Source of the DNA: Saccharospirillum impatiens DSM 12546
Lineage (GTDB): Bacteria > Pseudomonadota > Gammaproteobacteria > Pseudomonadales > Natronospirillaceae
Reading direction: 5' to 3'
DNA length: 38,568 nucleotides
Assembly (NCBI RefSeq): GCF_000423605.1
Contig: NZ_AUIH01000038.1
Location: 1 to 38,568 of the forward strand
Below the pieces are notes generated by a model that did no database searches, was not told the origin of the DNA, and worked only from the letters and a program-made list of their open reading frames with translations. Numbering within the stretch: position 1 is the first letter of the stretch; each line of letters opens with the position of its first letter. The translations under genes and the position numbers were made by a program. Below are positions 9,192 to 17,329 of the stretch, piece after piece.

Positions 9192-10090
9192 GGGTATCGA
9201 ACCTCCAAGTTCCGAATGTCCGTCACCCCGGAGGGTGATGTCAGGGCGGTGAGTTGACCCGCTTTATTTCGACACATAAGCGTGGAACCCCCTGCCTGCT
9301 GGCGAATGAAATACAAGCGATCATCGACCGGCGCCGGGGACAGATCGGTCACCGCGCCTTCCGTGACTGGCTCGGCCGACACGGACGCGCCGGCGTTCAA
9401 AGATTGTCGATAAATGTGGAAATGGCCCGCAGCATTGCTGCTGAAATACACCCAGGTATGGGTGGCGTCGATAGCGGGCTGCCGACTGATGGCATTGTTC
9501 AGAGTGACTTGTTCCGCCACACCACTGCGAGTGTGATATCGCCAGATTTCCTGGATGATCTTGCCGCAACCGAGTACGCAATGAACGTGACTGTAATACA
9601 GCCAAGGGTCAGCCAGGAAGGGTTCGAATTGCGCCGAGCGTTGGGTGATAACTGGAGTCACCAGTTGGCTTCCCGGCTCGAACCGGACGATGTCCGTATC
9701 GACGCTTTGCCCTTCCTTGAGCCGCACCAGGTATAGATCGCCACTCTCCCGATCCCACTCTGGTTGGGCGTAAGCGAATTCAGCGGACGGTTCCAGCCAA
9801 GAGTCATGCCGCTGGCCGTCCAGCGATGCGATGCGAACTCGGCCAGCCTCGTCCAGATACGCAATAGCGTCCTGTTGTGAGGTCATAACTGGCGTTCTGG
9901 TCTCCGCTTTCAAATCGATGGTGCTCGGCTCATCCGAACCGAACAGTACGGCATAGGTTTGCCAGCCCTGTTCGGTCAGGCCCACGAACGTCATACCGGC
10001 AGGCCACTGTGAACAGTTGGCGTATAGCAGGGTCGAGACCGTCCAAAGCAGAGTGACGGCCACTGACCGTCGTAGGTTGAAGACAGTCAT
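9188..10090 (-). CDS. Secreted TolB/PD40-like beta-propeller protein
   Basis: 300 residues starting at ATG 10090 behind GGGAGG. The signal peptide ends around residue 24 (LLYA), with a Cys at 26 that does not form a good lipobox. The mature part shows blade-like repeats typical of TolB/PD40 propellers, such as QDAIAYLDEAGRVRIASLDG, QPEWDRESGDLYLVRL, QPAIDATHTWVYFSSNAAGHFHIY and SPAPVDDRLYFIRQ. Such propellers bind partner proteins or peptidoglycan-associated lipoproteins. Four-base overlaps with both neighbours suggest co-translation. Four cysteines after the signal peptide (HCVLGCGK and MCRNK among them) could form disulfides. Confidence 0.75.
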   Translation of the reverse strand: MTVFNLRRSVAVTLLWTVSTLLYANCSQWPAGMTFVGLTEQGWQTYAVLFGSDEPSTIDLKAETRTPVMTSQQDAIAYLDEAGRVRIASLDGQRHDSWLEPSAEFAYAQPEWDRESGDLYLVRLKEGQSVDTDIVRFEPGSQLVTPVITQRSAQFEPFLADPWLYYSHVHCVLGCGKIIQEIWRYHTRSGVAEQVTLNNAISRQPAIDATHTWVYFSSNAAGHFHIYRQSLNAGASVSAEPVTEGAVTDLSPAPVDDRLYFIRQQAGGSTLMCRNKAGQLTALTSPSGVTDIRNLEVRYP

Positions 10091-10779
10091 GATTCGAGCC
10101 TCCCACCGCTACCGGATGCGCGCCATCTGAGTGTGACCGCCGCGACAAAGGACAGAGCCAGTGCGCCGTAAAACAGGGTATAAAATCCGTCTCGGGTTTC
10201 CGTGCCGATCAGGAAGCCGTGCAGCAGACCGAGCGCCACGACGCCCAGCACTATACGGTGGAACCAGCGCCAGACAAGCCTGAGCTTGTTACGCAACAAA
10301 GCCGCTGTGACTGCCAATAGCAGCAGGAAGAAGGCAGTCAGCCCCACAGTAATCGACGCATGGTAGAAATCGCTTACGTTCGGCAGCAACAGAGGCCACT
10401 CAAACCTGTTTTTACGCAATGAAACGGCCGTGACAAAGCTGCCAACATGGCCAGCGACAACCAACGTGGTGATGCCTCCCAGAATGCCATGCCGTGTTCG
10501 CGCCCAAAGTGGCAACCAGGCTTCATAACAGGTGGGTTTCAGCAAACCACATAACGCTTGTAGCCACAGCAATAAGGCGGCATAGAGGCCAAACAACTTG
10601 GAGAGGACGTACCAGACCTGCCCCGGTGGCGCGCCGTATTGCCAATAGGTGGTTATATCGGTTGTGCTGTACCACCAAGCCCAAGGGAGTGTCAGAATGG
10701 CGATCCAGATCATTCGGCCGAACAGCTGTGTGCCTGTCGGGCGCTTTAACGGGAGGGTATCAGTCAGTTGAGTCCGCAT
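10087..10779 (-). CDS. Ferric-reductase-like heme membrane protein without a flavin domain
   Basis: About 230 residues with six predicted membrane helices. I chose ATG 10779, with GGGATGGA upstream; a TTG at 10800 would add seven residues. Histidines 97 and 111 lie in one pair of helices, and 174 and 187 in the next. The 13-14 residue spacing is the bis-heme ligand pattern of the ferric reductase/NOX/MsrQ transmembrane domain. There is no FAD- or NAD-binding domain, so electrons must come from or go to a partner. Its start overlaps the rhodanese-fusion gene by 16 bases, and its end overlaps the propeller start by 4. A role in moving electrons across the membrane for an envelope redox reaction is inferred. 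Confidence 0.75.
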   Translation of the reverse strand: MRTQLTDTLPLKRPTGTQLFGRMIWIAILTLPWAWWYSTTDITTYWQYGAPPGQVWYVLSKLFGLYAALLLWLQALCGLLKPTCYEAWLPLWARTRHGILGGITTLVVAGHVGSFVTAVSLRKNRFEWPLLLPNVSDFYHASITVGLTAFFLLLLAVTAALLRNKLRLVWRWFHRIVLGVVALGLLHGFLIGTETRDGFYTLFYGALALSFVAAVTLRWRASGSGGRLES

Positions 10780-11753
10780 AGATTTCCATCCCTGGCGCAA
10801 AGTGACAATTGCTGGCGGGCAAGCTGTTCGGGCTGGTCCGCGTCAGTGAGGGGCAGTCCTTTGGCGTTCCAGCCCGACAAGCCATGGGGTTTCATGACAG
10901 CGACCTGCTCGACCCCGTTTTTCAGCATCAAGCGGGCCACTTCGTAGCCTCGAAAGTCTTTCACACAGTAACTGACTACTCGGTCCGCCTGTTTCAGTCG
11001 ATCATAGGCAGCGGAATCCAGATCCCGCATGGGGAGATTGATGGCACCGGGAATGTGGGATTTCGCATATTCAGCCGGTTCGCGAGTGTCCACGAACACG
11101 ACGTCTTTATCTGCTGCGATTTCTGCGAGCAATTGATCAATGGACAGTTCAGCCACGCGATGGGTGCCCACACGCTCAGCCAGCTCGGGGGCTAATTCGC
11201 AGCTCTGTTCCTGAACGGCCTGATCGAGTGTGCGGTCGAGGGAATCCACACCCGCCTGCCTGGCCAGTGATGTATAGAGGGCATCGAAGAATTCTCCATA
11301 GCAACTGTCCGGCACATAAGCCCGACCGTACCGATCCTGCAAACGGCGAAAATTCCGTTCCACGCTGTCCACCATCGGGTCGCTTCCGGCATACCAAGCC
11401 GTGGTCTCGATGATGGAAAGGATATTGCCCATACGTTGCAAGACCGGATCGGCTGCCTCGATCAGGTGGAGCAGGCTTTGGAAGGTGGATTGATCGGCCG
11501 TGCGCATATACTGCGCATCCGGTACACCAAAGGCGATGCCGCCCGACAGGGAGTCACCTGTGGGTCGGATCTCAACGTTGGCAGTGGGGTCGATATGACG
11601 TTTAATTAACCAGGCGGACGCCCAACTGTCCGGTTCCAGGCTTTCCCAGGTCAGATAGGTCTGGGCGTTGGATCGACTGGCCGTGTCAACGACACCGTAG
11701 GCGATGCCGGATAATACAGCCATGATGAACAGGGCAATTATTAAGTTGCGCAT
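10764..11753 (-). CDS. Exported ChrB-like domain fused to a rhodanese domain
   Basis: 329 residues. An N-terminal hydrophobic segment (3-20) serves as signal or anchor. Residues about 35-165 resemble the C-terminal domain of chromate-resistance protein ChrB: WASAWLIKRHIDPTA, then AFGVPDAQY, then a TFQSLL segment. Residues about 202-305 are a rhodanese domain with VFVDTREPAEYAKSHIPGA and an active-site loop YCVKDFRG, in which Cys263 would carry the persulfide. Two more cysteines (319, 326) lie at the C-terminus. The combination suggests an envelope sulfur- or metal-redox protein. It is the first gene of the leftward polycistron and overlaps the heme protein gene. The rhodanese call is firm; the ChrB-like call is recognition by pattern. 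Confidence 0.8.
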   Translation of the reverse strand: MRNLIIALFIMAVLSGIAYGVVDTASRSNAQTYLTWESLEPDSWASAWLIKRHIDPTANVEIRPTGDSLSGGIAFGVPDAQYMRTADQSTFQSLLHLIEAADPVLQRMGNILSIIETTAWYAGSDPMVDSVERNFRRLQDRYGRAYVPDSCYGEFFDALYTSLARQAGVDSLDRTLDQAVQEQSCELAPELAERVGTHRVAELSIDQLLAEIAADKDVVFVDTREPAEYAKSHIPGAINLPMRDLDSAAYDRLKQADRVVSYCVKDFRGYEVARLMLKNGVEQVAVMKPHGLSGWNAKGLPLTDADQPEQLARQQLSLCARDGNLCGLN

Positions 11754-12507
11754 CCTTGTAACACATCCATGCTTTGGTCATGAGTATTGGCGAAAGCTCT
11801 GGTCTGACCCGAGTCGTTTTGCACTCCAGGGTCGTACCGGCATTCATGACTGCACAACATGAATCCCACGGAGTGTAACCATATCGGTTGTCAGATGGAT
11901 GTATAGTGAGCCATTGAATGGCTGTGATGGGTTTCGCAAAAAAAAGGCATGAGATGGACAAACTGAGCATGTGAATAGCGCGTCTTGGTTGCTTGGCCAG
12001 CCATCGCCGGCTTGAGCTGAAATGCGAACTGCCTGGCGCCTATCCTTGAGGCTCACCTGGCCAATGTTCGGCAACAAAGTCGATTCATACTGGACCGGAT
12101 TAGGGTTCGGTCGAAGTGCTGGACAACGCAATAATTCGGGTTTAAGTTCATTCTATAGATCAACAATGTCAATTCTGCTGCGCGTAAACAGAGAATACTG
12201 TCGAGAACAAAGAACCTGTTATTCGCCAATCAATGGACTGACTTGGAGGGTAATCTCCCTGAAATTAAGGGAGCGCGAAAGTAGAATGTTACAAACCCTA
12301 TTGTGCTAGGGCCTTGGATAAGATGATGCTCTTCTCAATAACATTTAGTCGAATGGCTAAGCATAACTTCAAACGTTCACTTAGAAATCACCATATAAGT
12401 AAGTGCTTACCAGCGTAAGTATCCACTAACCAATTTGTTCAAAGTATATTTTCATTTTTTGGTCAGCTTTTTGTTTCATTAAACGATAGAATGCGGGTTT
12501 CAGGGCA

Positions 12508-12567
12508 TCGTTGCTCCAACTTCTGCTGAACTCGACATGTCGAGTTCAGCAGAAGTTGGAGCAACGA
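12508..12567. repeat. 60-bp perfect palindrome with no spacer
   Basis: The left arm runs from TCGTTGCTCCAACTTCTGCT at 12508 to the centre between 12537 and 12538. The right arm is its exact reverse complement, ending in GAAGTTGGAGCAACGA at 12567. All 30 base pairs match and there is no loop. Neither side is followed by a T-run, so it is not a classical intrinsic terminator. It could be a cruciform-forming site, a MITE-like element, a protein-binding site or a small hairpin RNA. An assembly fold-back artefact is also possible. Confidence 0.9.
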
Positions 12568-12625
12568 AACATAACATTGAACATTGAAACGAAAGGCTGT
12601 TCAAACTGAAACATAACCTTGAACA
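12566..12625 (+). repeat. 18-base direct repeat pair
   Basis: GAAACATAACATTGAACA at 12566-12583 recurs as GAAACATAACCTTGAACA at 12608-12625, with one mismatch and a 42-base period (four helical turns). The first copy abuts the large palindrome. A tandem operator is possible, but no regulator gene is nearby. Confidence 0.55.
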
Positions 12626-12659
12626 ACCAGGGTGCTAAGTCTCAATTGACGCCCTGGTT
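12625..12659 (+). terminator. Possible weak hairpin terminator
   Basis: AACCAGGG (12625-12632) pairs with CCCTGGTT (12652-12659) around a 19-base loop. Only a broken T-rich tract (ATTCTGTT) follows. The stem is eight pairs without mismatch. It may end a transcript or be part of the cob leader. Confidence 0.3.
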
Positions 12660-12748
12660 ATTCTGTTCCGCCCATACATTAATCGCCCATAGAAACCTTG
12701 AAATCACTGCTAAACATGGATTTAGGCGTGAATCGCCGCCTATTTGCC

Positions 12749-12773
12749 AGCCGCCAGTGGAGGCTCTATTTTT
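12749..12773 (+). terminator. Terminator-like hairpin in the cobU leader (possible attenuator)
   Basis: AGCCGCC (12749-12755) pairs with GGAGGCT (12759-12765) around AGT, with one G-A mismatch. CTATTTTT follows at 12766-12773. This has the shape of an intrinsic terminator and lies about 120 bases ahead of the cobU start, so it could attenuate the cob operon. I see no upstream cobalamin riboswitch box to control it. Confidence 0.4.
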
Positions 12774-12818
12774 ACTAACCCACAACAAACACTGACCGCA
12801 GCGGCCTGATATTTACTT

Positions 12819-12840
12819 TCACCTCCTTAAAAAAGGGAGG
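12819..12840 (+). promoter_or_regulatory. Anti-Shine-Dalgarno-like hairpin in the cobU leader
   Basis: TCACCTCCTT at 12819-12828 equals the 3'-terminal anti-Shine-Dalgarno sequence of 16S rRNA. It can pair with AAGGGAGG at 12833-12840 through a four-base loop with one bulge. The site is 50-70 bases before the cobU start, so it could affect leader folding or ribosome access. Chance occurrence is also plausible. Confidence 0.35.
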
Positions 12841-12893
12841 GTTACTGTTGCACTCCCATTCATCAGCAACCTATGGTCACCCGGAGAATTAAT

Positions 12894-13403
12894 GTGACGG
12901 TGCATCTGATTTTGGGCGGTGCGCGTTCAGGCAAGTCGGGTTACGCCGAACGTTTGGCGCTGACCGCCGACGGCCCACTTTATTATCTGGCAACGGCCGA
13001 AGCGGGTGATGCAGAAATGGCAGAACGCCTGGAGCGACACCAGGCTCAGCGATCACCCAGGTTCACAACGTGTGAGTGCCCGCTGACTCTGGCGGAAGAA
13101 CTGGCCAAAAGGGACCAACCCGGCCACACTGTTTTGGTCGATTGCCTGACCCTGTGGCTCAGCAACTGCCTGTTACAACAACCTGAATCCTGGCCGGTAT
13201 ACCGCGCCGCGTTACTGACTCAACTGCGTCAAAGCCGAGCTGATATCCTGCTGGTCAGCAACGAAGTTGGCCAGGGTATCGTGCCGCTGGGTGCGCTAAA
13301 CCGTCGGTTTGTGGACGAGGCTGGTTGGCTGCATCAGGCCATTGCTGCCGAGGCTGACAACGTAACCTGGGTCGTTGCTGGTTTGCCGCAAACGCTCAAG
13401 TAA
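12894..13403 (+). CDS. cobU: Adenosylcobinamide kinase / adenosylcobinamide-phosphate guanylyltransferase
   Basis: This cytosolic enzyme phosphorylates adenosylcobinamide and then transfers GMP to give adenosyl-GDP-cobinamide. The P-loop GGARSGKS is at residues 8-15. His49, in RLERHQAQR, fits the guanylylated histidine of the family. VDCLTLWLSNCL and SNEVGQGIVPLGALNRRF are further signature segments. I prefer GTG 12894 because GGAGAA lies about seven bases upstream. The ATG at 12873 is in frame but has no ribosome site. The resulting 169 residues are close to the usual 170-185. It is the first gene of cobU-cobT-cobS-cobC. Confidence 0.95.
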   Translation: MTVHLILGGARSGKSGYAERLALTADGPLYYLATAEAGDAEMAERLERHQAQRSPRFTTCECPLTLAEELAKRDQPGHTVLVDCLTLWLSNCLLQQPESWPVYRAALLTQLRQSRADILLVSNEVGQGIVPLGALNRRFVDEAGWLHQAIAAEADNVTWVVAGLPQTLK

Positions 13404-13457
13404 CATCAACGGGCTGCCAACTGAACCAACCAAAGCCAACAGAGGGAACCAAACAAC

Positions 13458-14513
13458 ATGCCGAAGGAACGCTTCACCATTACGGCTGTCGACAACAGCC
13501 TTGACGCGGTTATCCGCAACACCATTGATAACAAGACTAAACCGCCCGGGTCACTGGGTCAGTTGGAGGCGGTGGCGGCACAGGTTGCCCGTATCCAACA
13601 CAGCTTAAGCCCTCAGCTAAGCCGGCTGAACCATTGCGTTTTCGCAGCCGACCACGGTGTCTGCGCCGAAGGGGTGAGCCCTTACCCCAGCGATGTTACC
13701 CGCCAGATGGTGATGAACTTCATGGCTGGCGGTGCCGCGATTAACGTCTTTTGCCGACAGCAGGATGTGCGGCTAACCGTGGTGGATGCCGGTTTGAACG
13801 GCGACACCCTGCCCACTCACCCAAACCTGATTGACGCGAGACTTGGCAACGGCAGTGCTAATTTTATGCGTCACCCGGCGATGACGCGCACGCAATACCA
13901 GCAAGCGGTTAACAAAGCCGCTGAAATTGTCGAAATACAACTGGCTGAAGGTGCCGATATTTTAAGCTTTGGCGAAATGGGCATTGGCAGTACGACATCC
14001 GGTGCTGCCCTGATGGCGGCCTGTCTGAAGCTCGACCCAAACGACTGTGTCGGCGCAGGCACCGGGGCTGACCAGGCACTTATTGAACACAAAGCCACCG
14101 TCGTGCGTCAGGCCCTGGCGTTACATCAGGCAGGGCTAACCTCGGGTCGCGCCATCATGCAGCACCTGGGTGGGTTTGAGCTGGCGATGATGGCCGGAGC
14201 CATGGCCGCCACGGCGGAGCTGGGTAAACCCTTTATTGTCGATGGCTTTTTGGCCACGGCCGCCTTGATGACGGTCTGGTATGACCACCCGGACGTGCTC
14301 GACTACGCCCTATTCAGCCACGCTTCCGGCGAACAGGGGCACCAACGCATGCTCGACGCCCTTGGCGCCACACCCTTGTTGCAGCTAGACCTGCGCCTGG
14401 GTGAAGGCACCGGTGCCGTACTTGCCTGGCCGCTTATTCGTGCGGCGGTGGCCATGCTGAACGACATGGCCAGTTTCGACAGTGCCGGTGTCGATACAGC
14501 GGGAGACGACTGA
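13458..14513 (+). CDS. cobT: Nicotinate-nucleotide--dimethylbenzimidazole phosphoribosyltransferase
   Basis: This enzyme makes alpha-ribazole phosphate from dimethylbenzimidazole and nicotinate mononucleotide, the lower-ligand branch of cobalamin assembly. The 351 residues match the family length. Signatures are KPPGSLGQLE (28-37), AADHGV (64-69), GEMGIGSTTSGAALMA (172-187), GAGTGAD (199-205) and GEGTGA (315-320), in which Glu316 corresponds to the catalytic glutamate. AGAGGGA precedes the ATG. It lies 54 bases after cobU and 5 before cobS. Confidence 0.97.
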   Translation: MPKERFTITAVDNSLDAVIRNTIDNKTKPPGSLGQLEAVAAQVARIQHSLSPQLSRLNHCVFAADHGVCAEGVSPYPSDVTRQMVMNFMAGGAAINVFCRQQDVRLTVVDAGLNGDTLPTHPNLIDARLGNGSANFMRHPAMTRTQYQQAVNKAAEIVEIQLAEGADILSFGEMGIGSTTSGAALMAACLKLDPNDCVGAGTGADQALIEHKATVVRQALALHQAGLTSGRAIMQHLGGFELAMMAGAMAATAELGKPFIVDGFLATAALMTVWYDHPDVLDYALFSHASGEQGHQRMLDALGATPLLQLDLRLGEGTGAVLAWPLIRAAVAMLNDMASFDSAGVDTAGDD

Positions 14514-14518
14514 GCCCG

Positions 14519-15337
14519 ATGTCATCTCCGCCGTCTTCAAAGAGCTGTTCCCGGACAGACACCTGGCCTGCCACCCAATGGCACAGTTTTTTCAATGCCT
14601 GGGTCTTCTTCTCACGGCTGCCCCAACCACCAGGCATTCGCTTCAACGATCACTTGCTGAACCACAGCAGCCGCTATTTTACCTGGGTTGGGGCCATACT
14701 GGGCCTGTTACTGGCCGGAGTTTTGGTGCTGGGCGACCTGCTGTGGAACGCGCCACTGGCTGTTGCGCTGATGCTGGCAGCCAGTTTACTGCTGACCGGG
14801 GCTTTTCACGAAGACGGCCTCGCCGACCTGTTCGACGGGTTTGGCGGCGGGTTTAGCCGCGAAGCCGTGCTGAGCATCATGAAAGACAGCCGGCTCGGCA
14901 CTTACGGGGCTGCCGCTCTGGTCGTAACTCTGCTGGTCCGATGGCTGGCCTGGACCACTCTGTTTGAGCAAGGGCTATCAGTCTGGTGGGCTCTGCCGTT
15001 TATCGCGGCCTGGAGCCGGTTCTGGGCGATTTCAACACTCTGGACACTGCCCTATGCCCGCGACCACGATCAAGACCAAGACAGCAAAAGCAAACCCCTG
15101 GCCACGCGGTTCGGCCTGGCGGCGACCGGGGTAGCCCTGGTGCCACTGCTTGGGCTCATCGGCTGGCTGACACCAGGGTCGGTGCTCGGGCTGACTCTCG
15201 CTGCCCTGACCCTTCGTATTGTCCTCAACCGCTGGTTTATGCGCCGCATTCAAGGCTACACTGGCGATTGTCTGGGCGGTGCCCAGCAACTGCAGGAAAC
15301 CCTGGCCTTGCTGGTTTTACTGGGGCTGATAACCTGA
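14519..15337 (+). CDS. cobS: Adenosylcobinamide-GDP ribazoletransferase (cobalamin synthase)
   Basis: This integral membrane enzyme joins adenosyl-GDP-cobinamide with alpha-ribazole (phosphate) in the last step of nucleotide-loop assembly. The 272 residues contain several hydrophobic helices. The diagnostic block is FFSRLP (30-35), GAFHEDGLADLFDGFGGG (94-111) and MKDSRLGTYG (121-130), with the acidic residues that bind Mg. The C-terminal part has GYTGDCLGGAQQ, typical of the family. The start lies five bases after the cobT stop. The first 20 residues are Ser/Thr-rich, so a later start is possible. Confidence 0.96.
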   Translation: MSSPPSSKSCSRTDTWPATQWHSFFNAWVFFSRLPQPPGIRFNDHLLNHSSRYFTWVGAILGLLLAGVLVLGDLLWNAPLAVALMLAASLLLTGAFHEDGLADLFDGFGGGFSREAVLSIMKDSRLGTYGAAALVVTLLVRWLAWTTLFEQGLSVWWALPFIAAWSRFWAISTLWTLPYARDHDQDQDSKSKPLATRFGLAATGVALVPLLGLIGWLTPGSVLGLTLAALTLRIVLNRWFMRRIQGYTGDCLGGAQQLQETLALLVLLGLIT

Positions 15338-15391
15338 GAGTCCAGAAGGACGCATCACCAACCCTTTAGCAACCATCATGGAAGGATGCTT

Positions 15392-15940
15392 GTGATACTG
15401 ATTCGACACGGAGCACCGGCCGAAAACGGTGTCTGCTACGGACACAGCGACCCGGCATTGGCGGTGCCTGCCGAGGCCACTGCCCGATCGTTACCGCCGA
15501 CGCTCGCTGAGCAAGCAGGAGCCTGGTATTGCAGTCCATCTTCCCGTTGTCTGGAGGTTGCGCAACGGCTTGTGCCAGCAAAGCAGTTAACAACAGTCGA
15601 TGCCTTGCGTGAATTGAATTTTGGCGACTGGGAACAACAGCCCTGGTCGGCTATTGAACACAGCGCCCTGGATGCCTGGGCGGAACGGCCGTTGGATTTT
15701 CGCATGCCGGGCGGCGAATCGGCCCGCGACCTGTTTAACCGGGTAGAAGCCTGGGCCACCGGGGCTGGCATCAAAGAAGGCGATGTCATTGTCGCCCATG
15801 CGGGCAGTTTACGCGCCCTGGCCGCCGTCATGCTGGAGCAGCCGTTTGAGCGAACCTGGCAATGGCCCGTGCCCTATGGCACCGCGCTGATCATAAATTC
15901 CCGGGGTACCGGGTTCGATCTCTGGGACCGGGACGACTGA
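15392..15940 (+). CDS. cobC: Histidine phosphatase, probable alpha-ribazole phosphatase
   Basis: This histidine-phosphatase-superfamily protein carries the RHG motif at its N-terminus ([11 protein letters not shown]). The partner histidine is in [11 protein letters not shown], and a catalytic acidic residue lies in [10 protein letters not shown]. CobC removes the phosphate of alpha-ribazole phosphate or of cobalamin 5'-phosphate. Position as the fourth gene after cobS supports this over a general phosphoglycerate-mutase-like role. GTG 15392 has GGAAGG six bases upstream. The in-frame ATG 15386 abuts that site and would add two residues. Confidence 0.88.
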   Translation: MILIRHGAPAENGVCYGHSDPALAVPAEATARSLPPTLAEQAGAWYCSPSSRCLEVAQRLVPAKQLTTVDALRELNFGDWEQQPWSAIEHSALDAWAERPLDFRMPGGESARDLFNRVEAWATGAGIKEGDVIVAHAGSLRALAAVMLEQPFERTWQWPVPYGTALIINSRGTGFDLWDRDD

Positions 15941-15995
15941 TCGCCCCTCCCTTGAACCGCCCCGAACCGATTACTCATCACCAAAGGAGTCCCCT

Positions 15996-17318
15996 GTGAC
16001 TCAACACACAACCACACAGCCTGAGCACATCGTTATCATCGGTGGCGGCGCCGGCGGACTTGAACTGGCCACGCGCCTGGGCAAAAAGCTGGGGCGTCGC
16101 AAAAAAGCGCGCATTACGCTGATCGACCGCAACAACACCCATTTGTGGAAGCCCCTACTGCATGAAGTAGCCGCGGGGTCTTTGGATGCCGGTGTCGATG
16201 AAGTCAATTACCGGGGCCAGGCACGGCGCAATGGGTTTCACTTTATGCTCGGCACCGTTTGTGACCTGAACCGGGAAACGCGTGAGGTAGTGCTGGCACC
16301 CCTGGTCGACAATGAAGGCAACCAGGTACTGGATGAACGCCGGATACCCTACGACCAATTGGTGTTTGCGCTTGGCAGCGTCACCAACGATTTCGGCATA
16401 CCCGGCATCCAGGAGCATTGCATGGTGCTCGATTCCCCGACCCAGGCTGAACGCTTTCACCAGCACCTGCTCAATGCCTTTTTGCGACTTGACCGGGCCC
16501 GGGCCGAGGGCGTGGACGAACGGCTGAAACTGGTGATTGTTGGAGGCGGTGCCACGGGTGTCGAACTGTCGGCCGAACTGTATAACGCGGCCAGCGTTCT
16601 GAAAGACTATGACCTCGGCCATGTTGGGCCAGAGCATCTGGATGTGACCCTGGTCGAAGCCGGGCCGCGCATTCTCCCTGCCCTGCCCGACCGCATTAGC
16701 CAGACAGTCACCCATGAACTCGGCCAGCTCGGAGTCAAGGTTCGCACCCAGACCAAGGTCGTTAAAGGCCACGACGGTGCACTGGAAACCGACGACGGGG
16801 AACGCATTGAAGGGGCCATCATGGTCTGGGCGGCTGGTGTTCGTGCGCCCGGGTTTCTGAAAGACCTCGCCGGGCTGGAAACAACCCGAAATAACCTCAT
16901 GCTGGTTAAAGGCACGTTGCAAACCACACGCGATGAACGCATTTGGGCCATCGGTGACTGTTCGGCCTGTCCGCAGCCCGGGGACCGCTGGGTCCCACCG
17001 CGGGCTCAATCAGCGCACCAGATGGCCAGCCATGTGTTCAAAAACATGCTGCGCCAACGCAAGCCGTTACCGCTGGTCGAATATCGATACAAGGATCACG
17101 GCTCGCTAATCAGCCTGAGCCGGTTCAGTACGGTGGGGTCACTGATGGGCAATCTGACCCGGGGCAGTATGATGATTGAGGGCCGCATTGCACGCATGGT
17201 GTACATCAGCCTCTACCGTCAGCATCAGGTCGCCTTACACGGCGTCGCGCGTACGGCGTTACTGACGGTCATCGACCGCTTGAATAACGCCATTCGGCCC
17301 CGCCTGAAACTGCACTAA
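15996..17318 (+). CDS. ndh: Type II NADH dehydrogenase
   Basis: This non-proton-pumping NADH:quinone oxidoreductase is a peripheral flavoprotein of the inner membrane. The 440 residues show an FAD-binding dinucleotide fold at the start ([19 protein letters not shown], Gly16-Gly21) and a second NAD-binding fold ([17 protein letters not shown]). WAAGVRAP and [10 protein letters not shown] are the second FAD-contact segments of the family. The C-terminal part contains the amphipathic region used for membrane contact. The start is GTG 15996 with AAAGGAG upstream. It follows cobC by 55 bases and may have its own promoter. Confidence 0.93.
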   Translation: MTQHTTTQPEHIVIIGGGAGGLELATRLGKKLGRRKKARITLIDRNNTHLWKPLLHEVAAGSLDAGVDEVNYRGQARRNGFHFMLGTVCDLNRETREVVLAPLVDNEGNQVLDERRIPYDQLVFALGSVTNDFGIPGIQEHCMVLDSPTQAERFHQHLLNAFLRLDRARAEGVDERLKLVIVGGGATGVELSAELYNAASVLKDYDLGHVGPEHLDVTLVEAGPRILPALPDRISQTVTHELGQLGVKVRTQTKVVKGHDGALETDDGERIEGAIMVWAAGVRAPGFLKDLAGLETTRNNLMLVKGTLQTTRDERIWAIGDCSACPQPGDRWVPPRAQSAHQMASHVFKNMLRQRKPLPLVEYRYKDHGSLISLSRFSTVGSLMGNLTRGSMMIEGRIARMVYISLYRQHQVALHGVARTALLTVIDRLNNAIRPRLKLH

Positions 17319-17329
17319 CCGCAACGTCA

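Larger units (their letters stand above)
11754..12893. other. Long intergenic region without a convincing gene
   Basis: This 1.1-kb gap separates the leftward secretion-type polycistron from the rightward cob operon, so it must hold both promoters. Frames of up to 95 codons exist on both strands, but they lack ribosome sites and protein-like composition. Its middle part is more AT-rich than either flank. It contains the 60-bp perfect palindrome, a pair of 18-base direct repeats and three leader hairpins listed separately. I found no tRNA, no cobalamin riboswitch and no recognisable IS remnant. Confidence 0.6.

Noticed and set aside
11844-12309. Overlapping 95-codon frames on both strands in the long gap
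   Set aside because: No ribosome site, no recognisable motif and mixed composition. They also conflict with each other.
12660-12893. Cobalamin riboswitch expected ahead of cobU
   Set aside because: I looked for the B12 box and the conserved core motifs on both strands and did not find them. Only generic hairpins are present.
16155-17009. 284-codon minus-strand frame opposite ndh
   Set aside because: The opposite strand encodes a complete NDH-2 with both nucleotide-binding folds, so this is a GC-driven shadow frame.
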